Shown piece by piece: positions 27,403-36,171 of a stretch of 64,000 nucleotides of DNA. The DNA comes from Pseudonocardia cypriaca (GTDB taxonomy: Bacteria; Actinomycetota; Actinomycetes; Mycobacteriales; Pseudonocardiaceae): assembly GCF_006717045.1 (NCBI RefSeq), contig NZ_VFPH01000001.1:1054001-1118000 (forward strand), in the 5' to 3' direction. The notes under the pieces are model-generated. The model was not told where the DNA came from and did not search any database. It saw only the letters and a program-made list of their open reading frames with translations. Within the stretch, counting starts at the first letter, position 1. Every line of letters begins with the position of its first letter. Position numbers and translations under genes: made by a program.

Positions 27403-28301
27403 CCGGGCGGACGGTGGGCTTCGTCGGCCTCGGGAACATGGGCGGGCGGATGACGCGGCGGTTGGTGGGCGCCGGGATCGAGGTGGTCGGGTTCGACCCG
27501 CGACCGGACGCGGCCGAGGCGGTCGGCGCGCGGGCGGCCGGCTCACCGGCGGAGGTCGCCGCGGCGGCGCCGGTGGTGCTGATGTCCCTACCGGACAGCC
27601 ACGTGGTCGAGCCGGTGGTCCGCGGCCCGGACGGGCTGCTGGCCGCGGCGCGACCGGGTGCGACGATCGTCGACCTCTCCACCGCCTCACCGGCGTCGAC
27701 CACGGCGCTGCACGCCGAGGCGGCCGCCGCCGGCGTCCGCTACCTCGACGCCGGGATCTCCGGCGGGGCGGCAGCCGCCGAGCAGGGCAGCCTGACGATC
27801 ATGGCGGGCGGCGACGCGGACGCGCTCGCCGAGCTCGACTGGGTGTTCGCGCCGATCGCGGCGCACGTGCACCACATGGGCGGACCCGGGGCGGGCCACA
27901 CCGCGAAGCTGCTCAACAACTTCCTCAACGCGGTGACCCTCGCGGCCACCGCCGAGGTGATGGTGGCCGCCCGGTTGGCCGGGCTCGACCTGCCGCAGCT
28001 GCTCGACGTCCTCAACTCCAGCAGCGGCGCGAGCTTCGCGACCCGCAGCCGGTTCCCGCACATCGTCCGCGGGGACTACCTGGAGGGCGGGCTCACCGGC
28101 CGGCTCATGACCAAGGACGTGGCGCTCTACGTCGAGCTCGTCGGGCGGCTCGGGGTGCCGAGCCTCAACGCGGCGGGACCGCTGGCGAGCTTCGGGCTCG
28201 CCGAGAACCTCGGCTACGGCGACCAGATCAGCAACCGCGTGGTCGACGCGTTCGGCGACGTGGCCGGCGGCGTCCGCGTCCACGACCAGGGGAAGGACTG
28301 A
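27399..28301 (+). CDS. NAD(P)-dependent beta-hydroxyacid dehydrogenase (HIBADH family), copy 1
   Basis: 300 residues: dinucleotide motif VGFVGLGNMGGRM, substrate-binding DAGISGGAAAAEQGSLTIM, catalytic lysine in GHTAKLLNNFL and the late MTKDVALYVEL segment. The family includes 3-hydroxyisobutyrate, tartronate semialdehyde and threonate dehydrogenases. The usual DAPVSGG signature reads DAGISGG. The GTG start overlaps the SDR stop. A second family member is encoded two genes downstream, so two successive hydroxyacid oxidations or two substrates are implied. Confidence 0.93.
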   Translation: MTGRTVGFVGLGNMGGRMTRRLVGAGIEVVGFDPRPDAAEAVGARAAGSPAEVAAAAPVVLMSLPDSHVVEPVVRGPDGLLAAARPGATIVDLSTASPASTTALHAEAAAAGVRYLDAGISGGAAAAEQGSLTIMAGGDADALAELDWVFAPIAAHVHHMGGPGAGHTAKLLNNFLNAVTLAATAEVMVAARLAGLDLPQLLDVLNSSSGASFATRSRFPHIVRGDYLEGGLTGRLMTKDVALYVELVGRLGVPSLNAAGPLASFGLAENLGYGDQISNRVVDAFGDVAGGVRVHDQGKD

Positions 28302-28307
28302 GAGGCA

Positions 28308-28703
28308 GTGCAGATCGTCCGGGGGCGGGCCCCCGAGACCACCCCGACCCAGGCTCGCACGGAGACCTTCACCGGCACGGTGTGGGGCGATCCCGTGCTG
28401 CCCACCACCGCGGAGGGCAACACGATCAACTCGGTGACCTTCACGCCGGGCGCGCGCACCTACTGGCACCACCACACCGCGGGGCAGATCCTCGTGGTCA
28501 CCGCGGGCCTGGGCTGGGTCTGCACCCACGGCGAGCGGCCGCAGGTGATCCGCGCCGGGGACGTGGTGTGGGTGCCGCCGGGGGAGCGGCACTGGCACGG
28601 CGGCACGGTCAACACCGTGATGACGCACATCGCGGTGTCGCTCGGGCCGACCGTGTGGCTGGACGAGGTCAGCGAGGACGACTACCGGGGGGACGGCCGA
28701 TGA
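28308..28703 (+). CDS. Cupin-domain protein
   Basis: 131 residues forming one cupin barrel. Metal-ligand histidines lie in TYWHHHTAGQ, and the second motif GDVVWVPPGERHWHGG ends in histidines. It resembles the manganese-dependent (R)-mandelonitrile-lyase-like cupins often found beside carboxymuconolactone decarboxylases in catabolic operons. An isomerase, lyase or dioxygenase role is possible. GTG 28308 lies seven bases after the dehydrogenase stop with GAGAGGC as ribosome site. The stop overlaps the next gene (ATGA). Confidence 0.9.
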   Translation: MQIVRGRAPETTPTQARTETFTGTVWGDPVLPTTAEGNTINSVTFTPGARTYWHHHTAGQILVVTAGLGWVCTHGERPQVIRAGDVVWVPPGERHWHGGTVNTVMTHIAVSLGPTVWLDEVSEDDYRGDGR

Positions 28704-29092
28704 CCGACCAGCGCTACGAGCAGGGGCTCGCGATCCGCAAGGAGGTCCTCGGCGAAGCGCACGTCGAGCGCTCACTGGCCGCGGTGAGCGACTTCTCCCG
28801 CCCCGTGCAGGAGTTCGTCACGCGCGCCTGCTGGGGTGACGTCTGGGGCCGGCCCGGGCTGGACCGGCGCACCCGCAGCCTGCTCAACCTGGTGATGCTC
28901 ACCGCGCTGGGCCGCAACCACGAGCTCGGCGTGCACGTGCGCGGCGCGATCACCAACGGTGCCACCGAGGCCGAGATCCAGGAGGCGCTGCTGCAGGCCG
29001 CGATCTACTGCGGCGTGCCCGCGGCACTGGAGTCGTTCCGGGTGGCCGAGCGGGTGCTCGGCGAGATCGCGGCGGAGGGCGCCGATGGGTGA
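28700..29092 (+). CDS. Carboxymuconolactone decarboxylase (CMD) family protein, PcaC-like
   Basis: 130 residues. The sequence WGDVWGRPGLDRRTRSLLNLVMLTALGR, then ELGVHVRGAITNGATEAEIQEALLQAAIYCGVPAA, is the PcaC pattern of the 4-carboxymuconolactone decarboxylase family, including the HVRGA and YCG segments near the active site. It probably acts on a lactone or decarboxylates an intermediate together with the upstream MBL and cupin proteins. ATG 28700 overlaps the cupin stop, and its 3' end overlaps the next gene by eight bases. Confidence 0.93.
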   Translation: MTDQRYEQGLAIRKEVLGEAHVERSLAAVSDFSRPVQEFVTRACWGDVWGRPGLDRRTRSLLNLVMLTALGRNHELGVHVRGAITNGATEAEIQEALLQAAIYCGVPAALESFRVAERVLGEIAAEGADG

Positions 29093-29969
29093 GCACGCCG
29101 GCCTCCCGCCGGCCGTGGGGTTCGTCGGGCTCGGCCGGATGGGCACGCCGATGGTGCAGCGGCTGGCGGCGGCCGGGGTCGCCGTGCGCGGGTACGACAC
29201 GGCGTCCCGCCCGGAGCTCGCCGGCGTCGTCACGCTGGTGGAGGAGGCCGCGCTGGTGGCCGACGGCGTGCCGGTCGTGGTCCTCATGCTGCCGGACTCG
29301 GCCGCCGTCGAGGCCGTCGCGCTGGGGGCCGGGCTGCTCGACGCGCTCGCCCCCGGCACCGTGCTCGTCGACATGGGCTCGTCGGAGCCGCTGCGGACCC
29401 GCGCGCTGGCCGAGGAGGTCGCGGCGCGGGGCGCGGTGCTGGTCGACGCGCCCGTCTCCGGCGGTGTCTCCGGTGCCACCGCCGGCACGATGACGATCAT
29501 GGTGGGCGGGCCGAAGGACGTCGTCGCCCCGCTCGGGCCGTTCTTCGCCGTGCTCGGGCGGATGCGCCACGTCGGCCCGGTGGGCGCGGGCCACGCGCTC
29601 AAGGCGCTCAACAACCTGATGTCCGCGGCGCACCTGCTGGCCAGCTCGGAGGCGCTGCTCGCCGGGCAGCGGTTCGGGCTGGACCCCGCCGTGATGCTGG
29701 ACGCCGTCAACGGCTCGAGCGGGCGCAGCGGGTCCACCGAGAACAAGTGGCCGAACTTCGTGCTGCCCGGCACGTTCGACTCCGGGTTCGCCCTCGGGCT
29801 CATGCTCAAGGACATCCGGATCGCGCTCGGCCTCGCCGAGGCGACCGGGGCGCCGTCGGCGCTCGCCGCGCGCACGGTCGAGCTGTGGACGGAGGCGGCC
29901 GCGGCGCTGGGCCCCGCTGCGGACCACACGGAGATCGTGCGATGGTTGCGGCAGGAGAGGGGAGGGTGA
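29085..29969 (+). CDS. NAD(P)-dependent beta-hydroxyacid dehydrogenase (HIBADH family), copy 2
   Basis: 294 residues: VGFVGLGRMGTPM nucleotide motif, DAPVSGGVSGATAGTMTIM substrate signature, catalytic lysine in GHALKALNNLMS and LMLKDIRIALGLAE. Unlike copy 1 it keeps the canonical DAPVSGG. The two copies differ clearly in sequence, so they are probably not redundant. The start ATG lies inside the end of the CMD gene (eight-base overlap) and the stop overlaps the GntR GTG, so translation is coupled throughout. Confidence 0.93.
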   Translation: MGEHAGLPPAVGFVGLGRMGTPMVQRLAAAGVAVRGYDTASRPELAGVVTLVEEAALVADGVPVVVLMLPDSAAVEAVALGAGLLDALAPGTVLVDMGSSEPLRTRALAEEVAARGAVLVDAPVSGGVSGATAGTMTIMVGGPKDVVAPLGPFFAVLGRMRHVGPVGAGHALKALNNLMSAAHLLASSEALLAGQRFGLDPAVMLDAVNGSSGRSGSTENKWPNFVLPGTFDSGFALGLMLKDIRIALGLAEATGAPSALAARTVELWTEAAAALGPAADHTEIVRWLRQERGG

Positions 29970-30661
29970 GCGTGGACGGCAGCCCGGCGTCGACGGTCTG
30001 GTCCGCAGACCAGATCGGCCGCGTCGCCGCGCCGCTGCGCGAGCAGGTCGTCACGCTGGTGCGCGACGCCATCCTCGGGTTCCGGCTGCAGCCGGGCCAG
30101 CGGCTCGTGGAGCGCGAGCTGGTGGAGCAGCTCGGGGTCTCCCGCGCCACCGTCCGCGAGGTGCTGCGCCAGCTCGCCGCGGAGGGGCTGGTCACGGTGG
30201 TGCCGCAGCGCGGCGCGATCGTCACCGCCCTGTCGCCGGACGACGCCGCCGACCTGTACGAGATGCGTGCATCGCTCGAGGCGCTCGCGGTGCAGCGGTT
30301 CGTGCAGCGGGCCACCGCCGATCAGGTGGCGGCGCTGCGCGCGGCCGTCGGCGAGATCGAGCGCACCGCCGACGCGGGCGACCCGCAGGACCAGCTGCAC
30401 GCCAAGGACCGCTTCTACGAGGTGCTGCTCGCCGGGTCGGGCAGCCGGCCGCTGCAGGAGACGCTCGCCGGGCTGCAGGCCCGGGTGCGGCTGCTGCGGG
30501 CCACGTCGCTCGCCGCGCCCGGCCGGCCGCGGGAGGCGGCCGCTGAGCTGCGCGCCGTTGTCGACGCGGTCGAGGCCGGCGATGCCGACGCGGCCGCGGC
30601 GGCGTGCGCCCGCCACATCCACAACGCGGCGCGCACCGCGCTCGCGCGCCTGCACTCCTGA
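29966..30661 (+). CDS. GntR family regulator, FadR/FCD subfamily
   Basis: 231 residues: winged helix with LREQVVTLVRDAILGFRLQPGQRLVER and LGVSRATVREVLRQLAAEGLV, then an all-helical FCD domain with candidate metal/ligand residues (DLYEMRASLE, HAKDRFYEVLL, ACARHIHNAA). It probably senses a carboxylic acid intermediate and represses the operon through TTGTCTGACAG upstream of the transporter gene. Two GTG codons (29966, 29972) could start it; the first gives a GTGA overlap and both follow AGGAGAGGGGAGG. Being inside the operon, it would autoregulate. Confidence 0.94.
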   Translation: MSVDGSPASTVWSADQIGRVAAPLREQVVTLVRDAILGFRLQPGQRLVERELVEQLGVSRATVREVLRQLAAEGLVTVVPQRGAIVTALSPDDAADLYEMRASLEALAVQRFVQRATADQVAALRAAVGEIERTADAGDPQDQLHAKDRFYEVLLAGSGSRPLQETLAGLQARVRLLRATSLAAPGRPREAAAELRAVVDAVEAGDADAAAAACARHIHNAARTALARLHS

Positions 30662-30694
30662 TCCCCTCTCCGACACTCCCTCCGGAGGAGTCCC

Positions 30695-31468
30695 GTGTCG
30701 CTCACGCCCGAACAGCAGCAGATCAAGGACGAGTTCGTACAGGTGCGGGGCACCTGGGGCGAGCCGTGGCAGCGCATGCTGGAGCTCGATCCCGAGTTCG
30801 TCCGCGCCTACCTGCGCTTCTCCGCCGTCCCGTGGACGGGGGAGTCGCACCTGGAGCCGAAGGTCAAGGAGTTCGTCTACATCGCGGCCGACGCCGCGGC
30901 CACCCACCTCTACGAGCCGGGCATCCGCCAGCACATCGCCGCGGCGTTCGGGCACGGCGCGACCCGCGAGGAGATCATGGAGGTCATCGAGCTGACCTCC
31001 ACCCTCGGCATCCACGCGAGCAACATCGGCGTGCCGCTGCTGCTGGAGGTGCTGCAGGAGGAGGGCCTGCGCGACGGCCCGGCCCCGCTGGACGACCGCC
31101 GTGAGCGCCTCAAGGCCGAGTTCACCGCGAACCGCGGCTACTGGCACGAGTTCTGGGACGGCCTGCTGGAGCTCGACCCCGACCTCTTCGAGGCCTACAC
31201 CGAGTTCTCCTCGGTGCCGTGGCGCACCGGCACGCTGCCGCCGAAGGTCAAGGAGCTGATCTACATCGCCTTCGACGCATCGGCCACCCACCTGTACGTG
31301 CCGGGGCTGAAGCTGCACATGCAGAACGCGGTCCGCCTCGGCGCCACGGCGGGGGAGATCATGGAGGTGCTCGCCATCGTCAGCGTCATCGGGATCCACG
31401 CCGCCACCACGGCCACGCCGATCCTGGCCGAGATCGCGGCGCAGCAGGGTGATCGCGCCGCCGGGTGA
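30695..31468 (+). CDS. Tandem CMD/AhpD-like domain protein
   Basis: 257 residues made of two homologous halves (about 1-122 and 128-247). Each has the order ELDPxFxxAYxxFSxVPW, then PKVKExxYIAxDAxATHLYxPG, then GATxxEIMEV and GIHA. The redox CxxC of AhpD and the ring-opening residues of PcaC are absent; each half has ATHLY where other members carry catalytic groups. Last gene of the operon, 33 bases after GntR, with GGAGGAG before GTG 30695. Its role is unknown; a lyase/decarboxylase or binding function is inferred from context. Confidence 0.88.
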   Translation: MSLTPEQQQIKDEFVQVRGTWGEPWQRMLELDPEFVRAYLRFSAVPWTGESHLEPKVKEFVYIAADAAATHLYEPGIRQHIAAAFGHGATREEIMEVIELTSTLGIHASNIGVPLLLEVLQEEGLRDGPAPLDDRRERLKAEFTANRGYWHEFWDGLLELDPDLFEAYTEFSSVPWRTGTLPPKVKELIYIAFDASATHLYVPGLKLHMQNAVRLGATAGEIMEVLAIVSVIGIHAATTATPILAEIAAQQGDRAAG

Positions 31469-31495
31469 TCCGTTCCTCGGGCGCGATGGGCGGGG

Positions 31496-32296
31496 TCAGT
31501 CGGCGACGAAGGCGACGGCGCGCGCGGGTGCGGCGCTGGTGCCCGGGAGCTTGATGGGGAAGAAGCCCACGGTGAAGCCGGTCAGCGGGAGCGCGGCGAG
31601 GTTGGTCAGCTGCTGGACGATGAACGCCTCCTTGTCCCGGATGGCGAAGTGGCCGTCCCAGATCTGGGCCGGGTCGCCGGTCTCCTCGAAGGCCTTCTTC
31701 ATCACCGGGAAGGGGCGGTCCCAGGCGAGGGCGTCGGTGCCGAGAACGGTGGCCCCCCGCGAGGTGAGGTAGCGCGTGGCGTCGCCGGTCATGCCCGGGT
31801 AGAAGTAGAACTCGCGGTCGGCCGGGGTGTAGCGCTCCTGGCCGGTGCGGATGAGCACGGCGTCCCCGTGCTCGATCTCGCGGCCGGTCGCCTTGATCGC
31901 GGCATCGAGGCCCTCGATGGGGATGGCTTCGCCCGGCTGCACCCAGTCGCGGACGTCGAGCACCATGCCGGGGCGGAACAGCTCGTCGAGGCCGATGTCG
32001 CTGATGGTGCGGGCGGGCCTGCCCTCCACCAGGCGGCCGCTGTGCAGCGGCGCGTCGACGTGGGTGCCGCAGTGGGTGTTCATCTCGGTCAGCAGGTCCT
32101 CGCCCCAGCCCTCGCCGTCGGGGAGGTCGTCGGGACTGCAGCCAAATATGGCCGTCATGCGGTCGCGGCCGCCGTCCTCGGGACGGAGGTAGGTGATCCT
32201 CGGCGCGAGGACGGCCTCGAGGGCGCGGAAGGACTCGTGCACGATGGCGCGGTTCTGCGGGTCCATCGTGCGGGTGATGTCGATCAGGGTGGGCAC
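31496..32296 (-). CDS. Cyclase family protein (kynurenine formamidase-like metal hydrolase)
   Basis: 266 residues of the Cyclase/KynB-like fold. The metal motif HCGTHVDAP is near residue 75, with a later GTDALAWD and the C-terminal VGFFPIKLPGTSAAPARAVAF. Such Zn/Mn-dependent enzymes hydrolyse amides, cyclic esters or imides. It follows a fumarylacetoacetate-hydrolase-like gene on the same strand (16-base gap), so it probably acts in the same route, converting an amide or lactone. It ends 27 bases from the convergent CMD-domain gene. Confidence 0.92.
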   Translation of the reverse strand: MPTLIDITRTMDPQNRAIVHESFRALEAVLAPRITYLRPEDGGRDRMTAIFGCSPDDLPDGEGWGEDLLTEMNTHCGTHVDAPLHSGRLVEGRPARTISDIGLDELFRPGMVLDVRDWVQPGEAIPIEGLDAAIKATGREIEHGDAVLIRTGQERYTPADREFYFYPGMTGDATRYLTSRGATVLGTDALAWDRPFPVMKKAFEETGDPAQIWDGHFAIRDKEAFIVQQLTNLAALPLTGFTVGFFPIKLPGTSAAPARAVAFVAD

Positions 32297-32312
32297 GGTT
32301 CCTCCTTGTGGG

Positions 32313-33257
32313 TCAGGTGCGGGTGCTGAGCGGGACGAAGGCGGGTGCGGGCCGGACGACCTGCCGGGTCTCGCCGAGGCCGTCGCCGCGCAGCGAGACG
32401 ACGTCGCCGGGCTGCAGCCAGCCGGTGAACGAGGCCATCTCCGGGGTGTCGACGTGCTCGAGCAGGCAACCGCCGGGCACGGTGCCCGAGCCGATCACGT
32501 CGCCGGGCACCAGTTCGGTGCCCCGGGAGACGAAGGCGAGCAGCTCGCCGTAGGTCCAGTCCATGTCGGCGAGCGACCCCTTCGCGATCTCCCGGTCGTT
32601 CACCGTGGCGCTGAGCTCGAAGGCCAGGCGACCGTCGCGGCGATGGGGCTCCAGCTCGTCGACGGTGACCAGGGCCGGCCCGAGGGTGATCGCGCTGTCC
32701 TTGCTCTTGCCCATGCCGATGCCCTGGGCCATGTCGCGCTGCTGGTGGTCGCGTGCGGTCCAGTCGTTGTAGAGGGTGTAGCCGACGATGTGTCGCTCGG
32801 CGGTGTCGGGGTGCAGGTCGCGCCCGCCGCGCCCGATGACCGCACCTACCTCGAGCTCGAGGTCGAACAGCGTGCTGCCGGGGGCGACCGGGACGTCGTC
32901 GTGCGGGCCGACGACGGCTGCGGGGTTGGCGAAGTAGAACGCCGGTGTCTCCAGCCAGACCGGAGGCAGCTGCGTGGAGCGGCCCATCGCCCGGTAGCAG
33001 CCGCGGAGGTGGTCCAGGAAGCACAGCCCGTCCCGGATCGACGGCGGCCGGGGGATCGGGGCGAGCAACCGGATGTCCGAGAGGGGCCGGACCTCGACGG
33101 GCTCGCGGCGGGCGGCCGCGCCGGCCTCGGCGAGGGTCTCGCCGTCGTCGCCAAGGAGCGACAGCAGCGTCACGGCGGCCGGGAGGCCGCGGACGGTCTC
33201 GCCGTCGACGAGGCCCGCCCGCGGTCCGGCGCCGCCGTCGTAGGTCACCCACCTCAC
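32313..33257 (-). CDS. Fumarylacetoacetate hydrolase (FAH) family protein
   Basis: 314 residues. FAH-fold elements are IRDGLCFLDHLRGCYRA, YFANPAAVVGPHDDV, the metal-ligand pair in FDLELEVGAVIG, GYTLYNDWTARDHQQRDM and SGTVPGGCLLE. Members cleave C-C bonds in beta-diketones or hydrate and decarboxylate 2-oxo acids. GTG 33257 overlaps the MFS stop. With the CoA ligase, transporter and cyclase it forms a four-gene catabolic operon. It is paralogous to the gene at 44063-45025. Confidence 0.93.
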   Translation of the reverse strand: MRWVTYDGGAGPRAGLVDGETVRGLPAAVTLLSLLGDDGETLAEAGAAARREPVEVRPLSDIRLLAPIPRPPSIRDGLCFLDHLRGCYRAMGRSTQLPPVWLETPAFYFANPAAVVGPHDDVPVAPGSTLFDLELEVGAVIGRGGRDLHPDTAERHIVGYTLYNDWTARDHQQRDMAQGIGMGKSKDSAITLGPALVTVDELEPHRRDGRLAFELSATVNDREIAKGSLADMDWTYGELLAFVSRGTELVPGDVIGSGTVPGGCLLEHVDTPEMASFTGWLQPGDVVSLRGDGLGETRQVVRPAPAFVPLSTRT

Positions 33258-34507
33258 GGGAGCTCCTCCTGTCCGGGGGCGGGGAACCGCGGCGCCGTGG
33301 CGAGCAGCGCGCCCGCCACGGCGAGCAGCCCGACGGCCACGAGGAGCGCGACGCCGTATCCGCCCGTGGCGCTGCGCAGCCACGCCATCAGCAGAGGGCT
33401 CGCGCCCACGCCGAGGGTGAAAACGGCGTAGAACACGCCGAACAGCCGGCCGTAGCGGGCCATCCCGTAGTAGCGGGCGGTGAGGTAGCCGATGAGGTCG
33501 ACCTCGGCGCCGAGCGCGAGGCCGACGCCGAGCGCAGCCGCGGCGGCGAGTCCCGGCCCGCCGAGCAGCAGCGCGAGGTAGCCGGCTGCGGCCACGGTGA
33601 GCACGGCGGCGGCGACGCGCGGGGCGAAGAACCGGTCGACGAGCAGCCCGACCGACACCCGTCCGACGATCACCGCGATGCCGACGAGCCCGGCGGTGCC
33701 CGCGGCGGACGCCGGGGCCACGCCGGCGTCGCGCAGCATGGGGACCAGGTGCAGCGTGAGCCCGCCGACGGCGAGCGCGAGCGTGAGGAAGGCCGCCGCG
33801 AGGCGGGCGAACAGGGCGGTGCGCAGCACGGGTGCGATCCCCGGTGCCGCCGTGCGGACCGGTTCGGTCGAACGGGCGGCGGTAGGGCGGGGCATCAGCA
33901 GGAGGACGAGCACCGCGCCGACGAGCACCGCGGCGCCCAGGACCTGGTAGCCGCTGCGCCAGTCCTCGGCGATCCGGGCGCCGAGCAGCTGGGGGACGAG
34001 GAAGGCCACGAGGCCGGCGCCGCCCAGGGCGACGCCGAGCGCCAGGCCGCGGGCCCGGTCGAACCGCTCGTTCACAGCGCGGGTGAACGAGACCGGGGTG
34101 GACGCCGCGGCCAGCAGGAACATCAGGGCGAACACCAGCAGGTAGCCCGCGAAGGAGGCGCCGCCGGCGGCGAGCAGGAAGTAGGCGGCGCCGAGTGCGA
34201 GGAGGGACAGCGTCGACGGGATGCGCACCCCGTACCGGTCGATGACGGCGCCGACCAGCGGCGCGGTCAACACGATGATCGTCGATCCGACGAGCTGGAG
34301 CGAGGAGAGCTGGCTGCGGCTCCAGCCGAACTCCGCCTCGAGCTCCGGGATGAACAGGCCGTTGGTGTAGAAGGGCAGCACCGCGACGCCGGTGCCGATG
34401 CCCACCGTGGCGGCGGTGAGCGCGCGCCAGCCGCGGCGGATCTCCCCCGCGGGGCCGAGCGCGGCGGGGCCGGTGCGGTCGGGCGGGTCGTGCAGCGTTG
34501 CACTCAT
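33254..34507 (-). CDS. MFS transporter (monocarboxylate/oxalate-formate type)
   Basis: About 417 residues, 12 membrane segments. The N-terminus GVAVLPFYTNGLFIPELEAEFGWSRSQLS resembles the oxalate/formate and monocarboxylate-transporter-like MFS group (GWSRxxxS motif), with GAVIDRYGVRIP after helix 2. It probably imports the organic acid activated by the CoA ligase upstream. ATG 34507 follows GGAGGACC, and its stop overlaps the FAH GTG start. Confidence 0.91.
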   Translation of the reverse strand: MSATLHDPPDRTGPAALGPAGEIRRGWRALTAATVGIGTGVAVLPFYTNGLFIPELEAEFGWSRSQLSSLQLVGSTIIVLTAPLVGAVIDRYGVRIPSTLSLLALGAAYFLLAAGGASFAGYLLVFALMFLLAAASTPVSFTRAVNERFDRARGLALGVALGGAGLVAFLVPQLLGARIAEDWRSGYQVLGAAVLVGAVLVLLLMPRPTAARSTEPVRTAAPGIAPVLRTALFARLAAAFLTLALAVGGLTLHLVPMLRDAGVAPASAAGTAGLVGIAVIVGRVSVGLLVDRFFAPRVAAAVLTVAAAGYLALLLGGPGLAAAAALGVGLALGAEVDLIGYLTARYYGMARYGRLFGVFYAVFTLGVGASPLLMAWLRSATGGYGVALLVAVGLLAVAGALLATAPRFPAPGQEELP

Positions 34508-34518
34508 CGGGTCCTCCG

Positions 34519-36042
34519 TCAGGTGGTGGGGGTCGGTGGCCGGGTGATCTCCGCGCGGAGGACGTCCTTGCGGATCTTCCCGACGCTGGTGCGGGGCAGC
34601 TCGTCGCGGACGACGACGAGGCTGGGGACCTTGAAGCGGGCCAGCCGGGCCCGGCACCAGGCCAGCAGCTCGTCCGGCTCCGGGTGGTGCCCCGGCCGGG
34701 GCACGACGTGGGCGACGATCGCCTCGTCGTGCACCGGGTCGGGGATGCCGTGCACCGCGCACTCGAGGACGGCCGGGTGCTCGTTCACCACGCGCTCGAC
34801 CTCGCTCGCGGCGACGTTCTCCCCGGCTCGTTTCACCATGTCCTTGGCCCGGTCGACGAAGTACGCGCGACCGTCCGCGTCGAGGCGGACGAGGTCGCCG
34901 GTGTGCAGCCAGCCGCCGTCGAGCAGCGCGGCCGTCTCCTGCGGCCGGTCGTGGTAGCCGAGCGCGACGTCGGTCCCCGGCTCGCCGCCGACGAGCAACT
35001 CGCCGGGGGTGCCGGCCGGGACCGGGTTGCCGGCCGCGTCGACGACGCGGACCTGCACGCCGGGCAGCGGGAGGCCGATCGAGTCCCAGCGGCGGTTCTC
35101 GTCCGGCGGGTTGACGAACGGCGGCACCACGGTCTCGGTCATGCCGTAGAGCTGCACGAGCGGTGCGCCGAAGCGGCGTTCGAACTCCGCGGCCTGGGCG
35201 TCGGTGAGGTTCTGGGCGAACAGCACCAGGCGCAGGGCGTTGTCGGCGTCGACCGGGTCGGGTGCGGCGCGGGCGAGGATCATCCGCACGGGCGCGGCGA
35301 ACAGGCTGGCCAGCGTCGGGCGCAGGTCGCGGGCGTGGCGCGGCCACCCCGTCGCGGAGAACCGCGAGGTGAGGGCGATCGAGCCGCCGGCGACGAGCGC
35401 CGACATCAGGCAGTAGTACTGGGCGTTGCCGTGGAAGAGCGGCAGGGTCACCAGCCACCGGTCCTCTGCGGTGACGCCGAGGTGGGCGGCCATCGCGGTG
35501 CCGACGCGCACGTAGTTCTCGTGCGTGACGAGCACGCCCTTGGGGCGGCTCGTCGTCCCGGACGTGTACATGATCGCCGCGACCCCCGACCGCGGGATGT
35601 GCGCGACCGGGGCGGGCTCGGCCGGCCGGGCAGCCACCAGCTCGTCGACGTCCAGCACGCGCACGTGCTCCCGCCCCGCGGATCGCACGGTGGCGCACAG
35701 CTGCGGATCCGCGATCGCGACGGTCGCGCCGGCGTCGTCGAGCTGGTGGGCCACCTCGTCGGCGGTGGACAGCGGGTTGACCGGCACGACGACGGCGCCC
35801 AGCACGGCGCAGCCGAAAAACACGTCGAGGAACTCGGGGCGGTTCGCGGTCATCAGGTGCACGCGGTCGCCGGCGGCCACTCCCTCGCGGCGCAGCAGTT
35901 CCGCAGTGCCGAGGGCGCACCGGACCTGCTCGGCGTAGGAGATCTCGCTGGTCCTCCCGTCGCCGTCGCAGAACACGAGGAACGGCCGAGCAGGGGCGGC
36001 CGCGTGCCGGGTGAGCAGCGTGAACGCGTCGGTCGTCGCCAC
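34519..36042 (-). CDS. AMP-dependent acyl/aryl-CoA ligase
   Basis: About 507 residues of the ANL superfamily: P-loop YTSGTTSRPKGV, YGMTETV, hinge aspartate region GWLHTGDLVRLDADGRAYF and VDRAKDMVKRAGENV, and catalytic lysine in RTSVGKIRKDVL. It activates a carboxylic acid with ATP to the AMP ester and then to CoA. I prefer GTG 36042 because GGAGGTC lies six bases upstream; ATG 36063 would add seven residues. First gene of an operon with MFS, FAH and cyclase genes, divergent from TetR with a 9-base inverted repeat between them. Confidence 0.92.
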   Translation of the reverse strand: MATTDAFTLLTRHAAAPARPFLVFCDGDGRTSEISYAEQVRCALGTAELLRREGVAAGDRVHLMTANRPEFLDVFFGCAVLGAVVVPVNPLSTADEVAHQLDDAGATVAIADPQLCATVRSAGREHVRVLDVDELVAARPAEPAPVAHIPRSGVAAIMYTSGTTSRPKGVLVTHENYVRVGTAMAAHLGVTAEDRWLVTLPLFHGNAQYYCLMSALVAGGSIALTSRFSATGWPRHARDLRPTLASLFAAPVRMILARAAPDPVDADNALRLVLFAQNLTDAQAAEFERRFGAPLVQLYGMTETVVPPFVNPPDENRRWDSIGLPLPGVQVRVVDAAGNPVPAGTPGELLVGGEPGTDVALGYHDRPQETAALLDGGWLHTGDLVRLDADGRAYFVDRAKDMVKRAGENVAASEVERVVNEHPAVLECAVHGIPDPVHDEAIVAHVVPRPGHHPEPDELLAWCRARLARFKVPSLVVVRDELPRTSVGKIRKDVLRAEITRPPTPTT

Positions 36043-36077
36043 GGTGCGACCTCCGTCCGTCATCGAAGGCGTACTCC

Positions 36078-36149
36078 AGTACAACTTCGTGAGGACGGAC
36101 GGTACGACGGCTCGCACCACGAAGCAAGACTCGAGTACAACTTCGTGGT
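36078..36149. promoter_or_regulatory. Repeated operator region between CoA ligase and TetR
   Basis: AGTACAACTTCGTG occurs twice as a direct repeat (36078-36091 and 36134-36147), and ACCACGAAG (36116-36124) forms a perfect inverted pair with CTTCGTGGT (36141-36149). These sites lie in the divergent promoter and are probably bound by the TetR encoded at 36172. Confidence 0.7.
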
Positions 36150-36171
36150 CGCCGCGTGCTGTACTGGGGCC

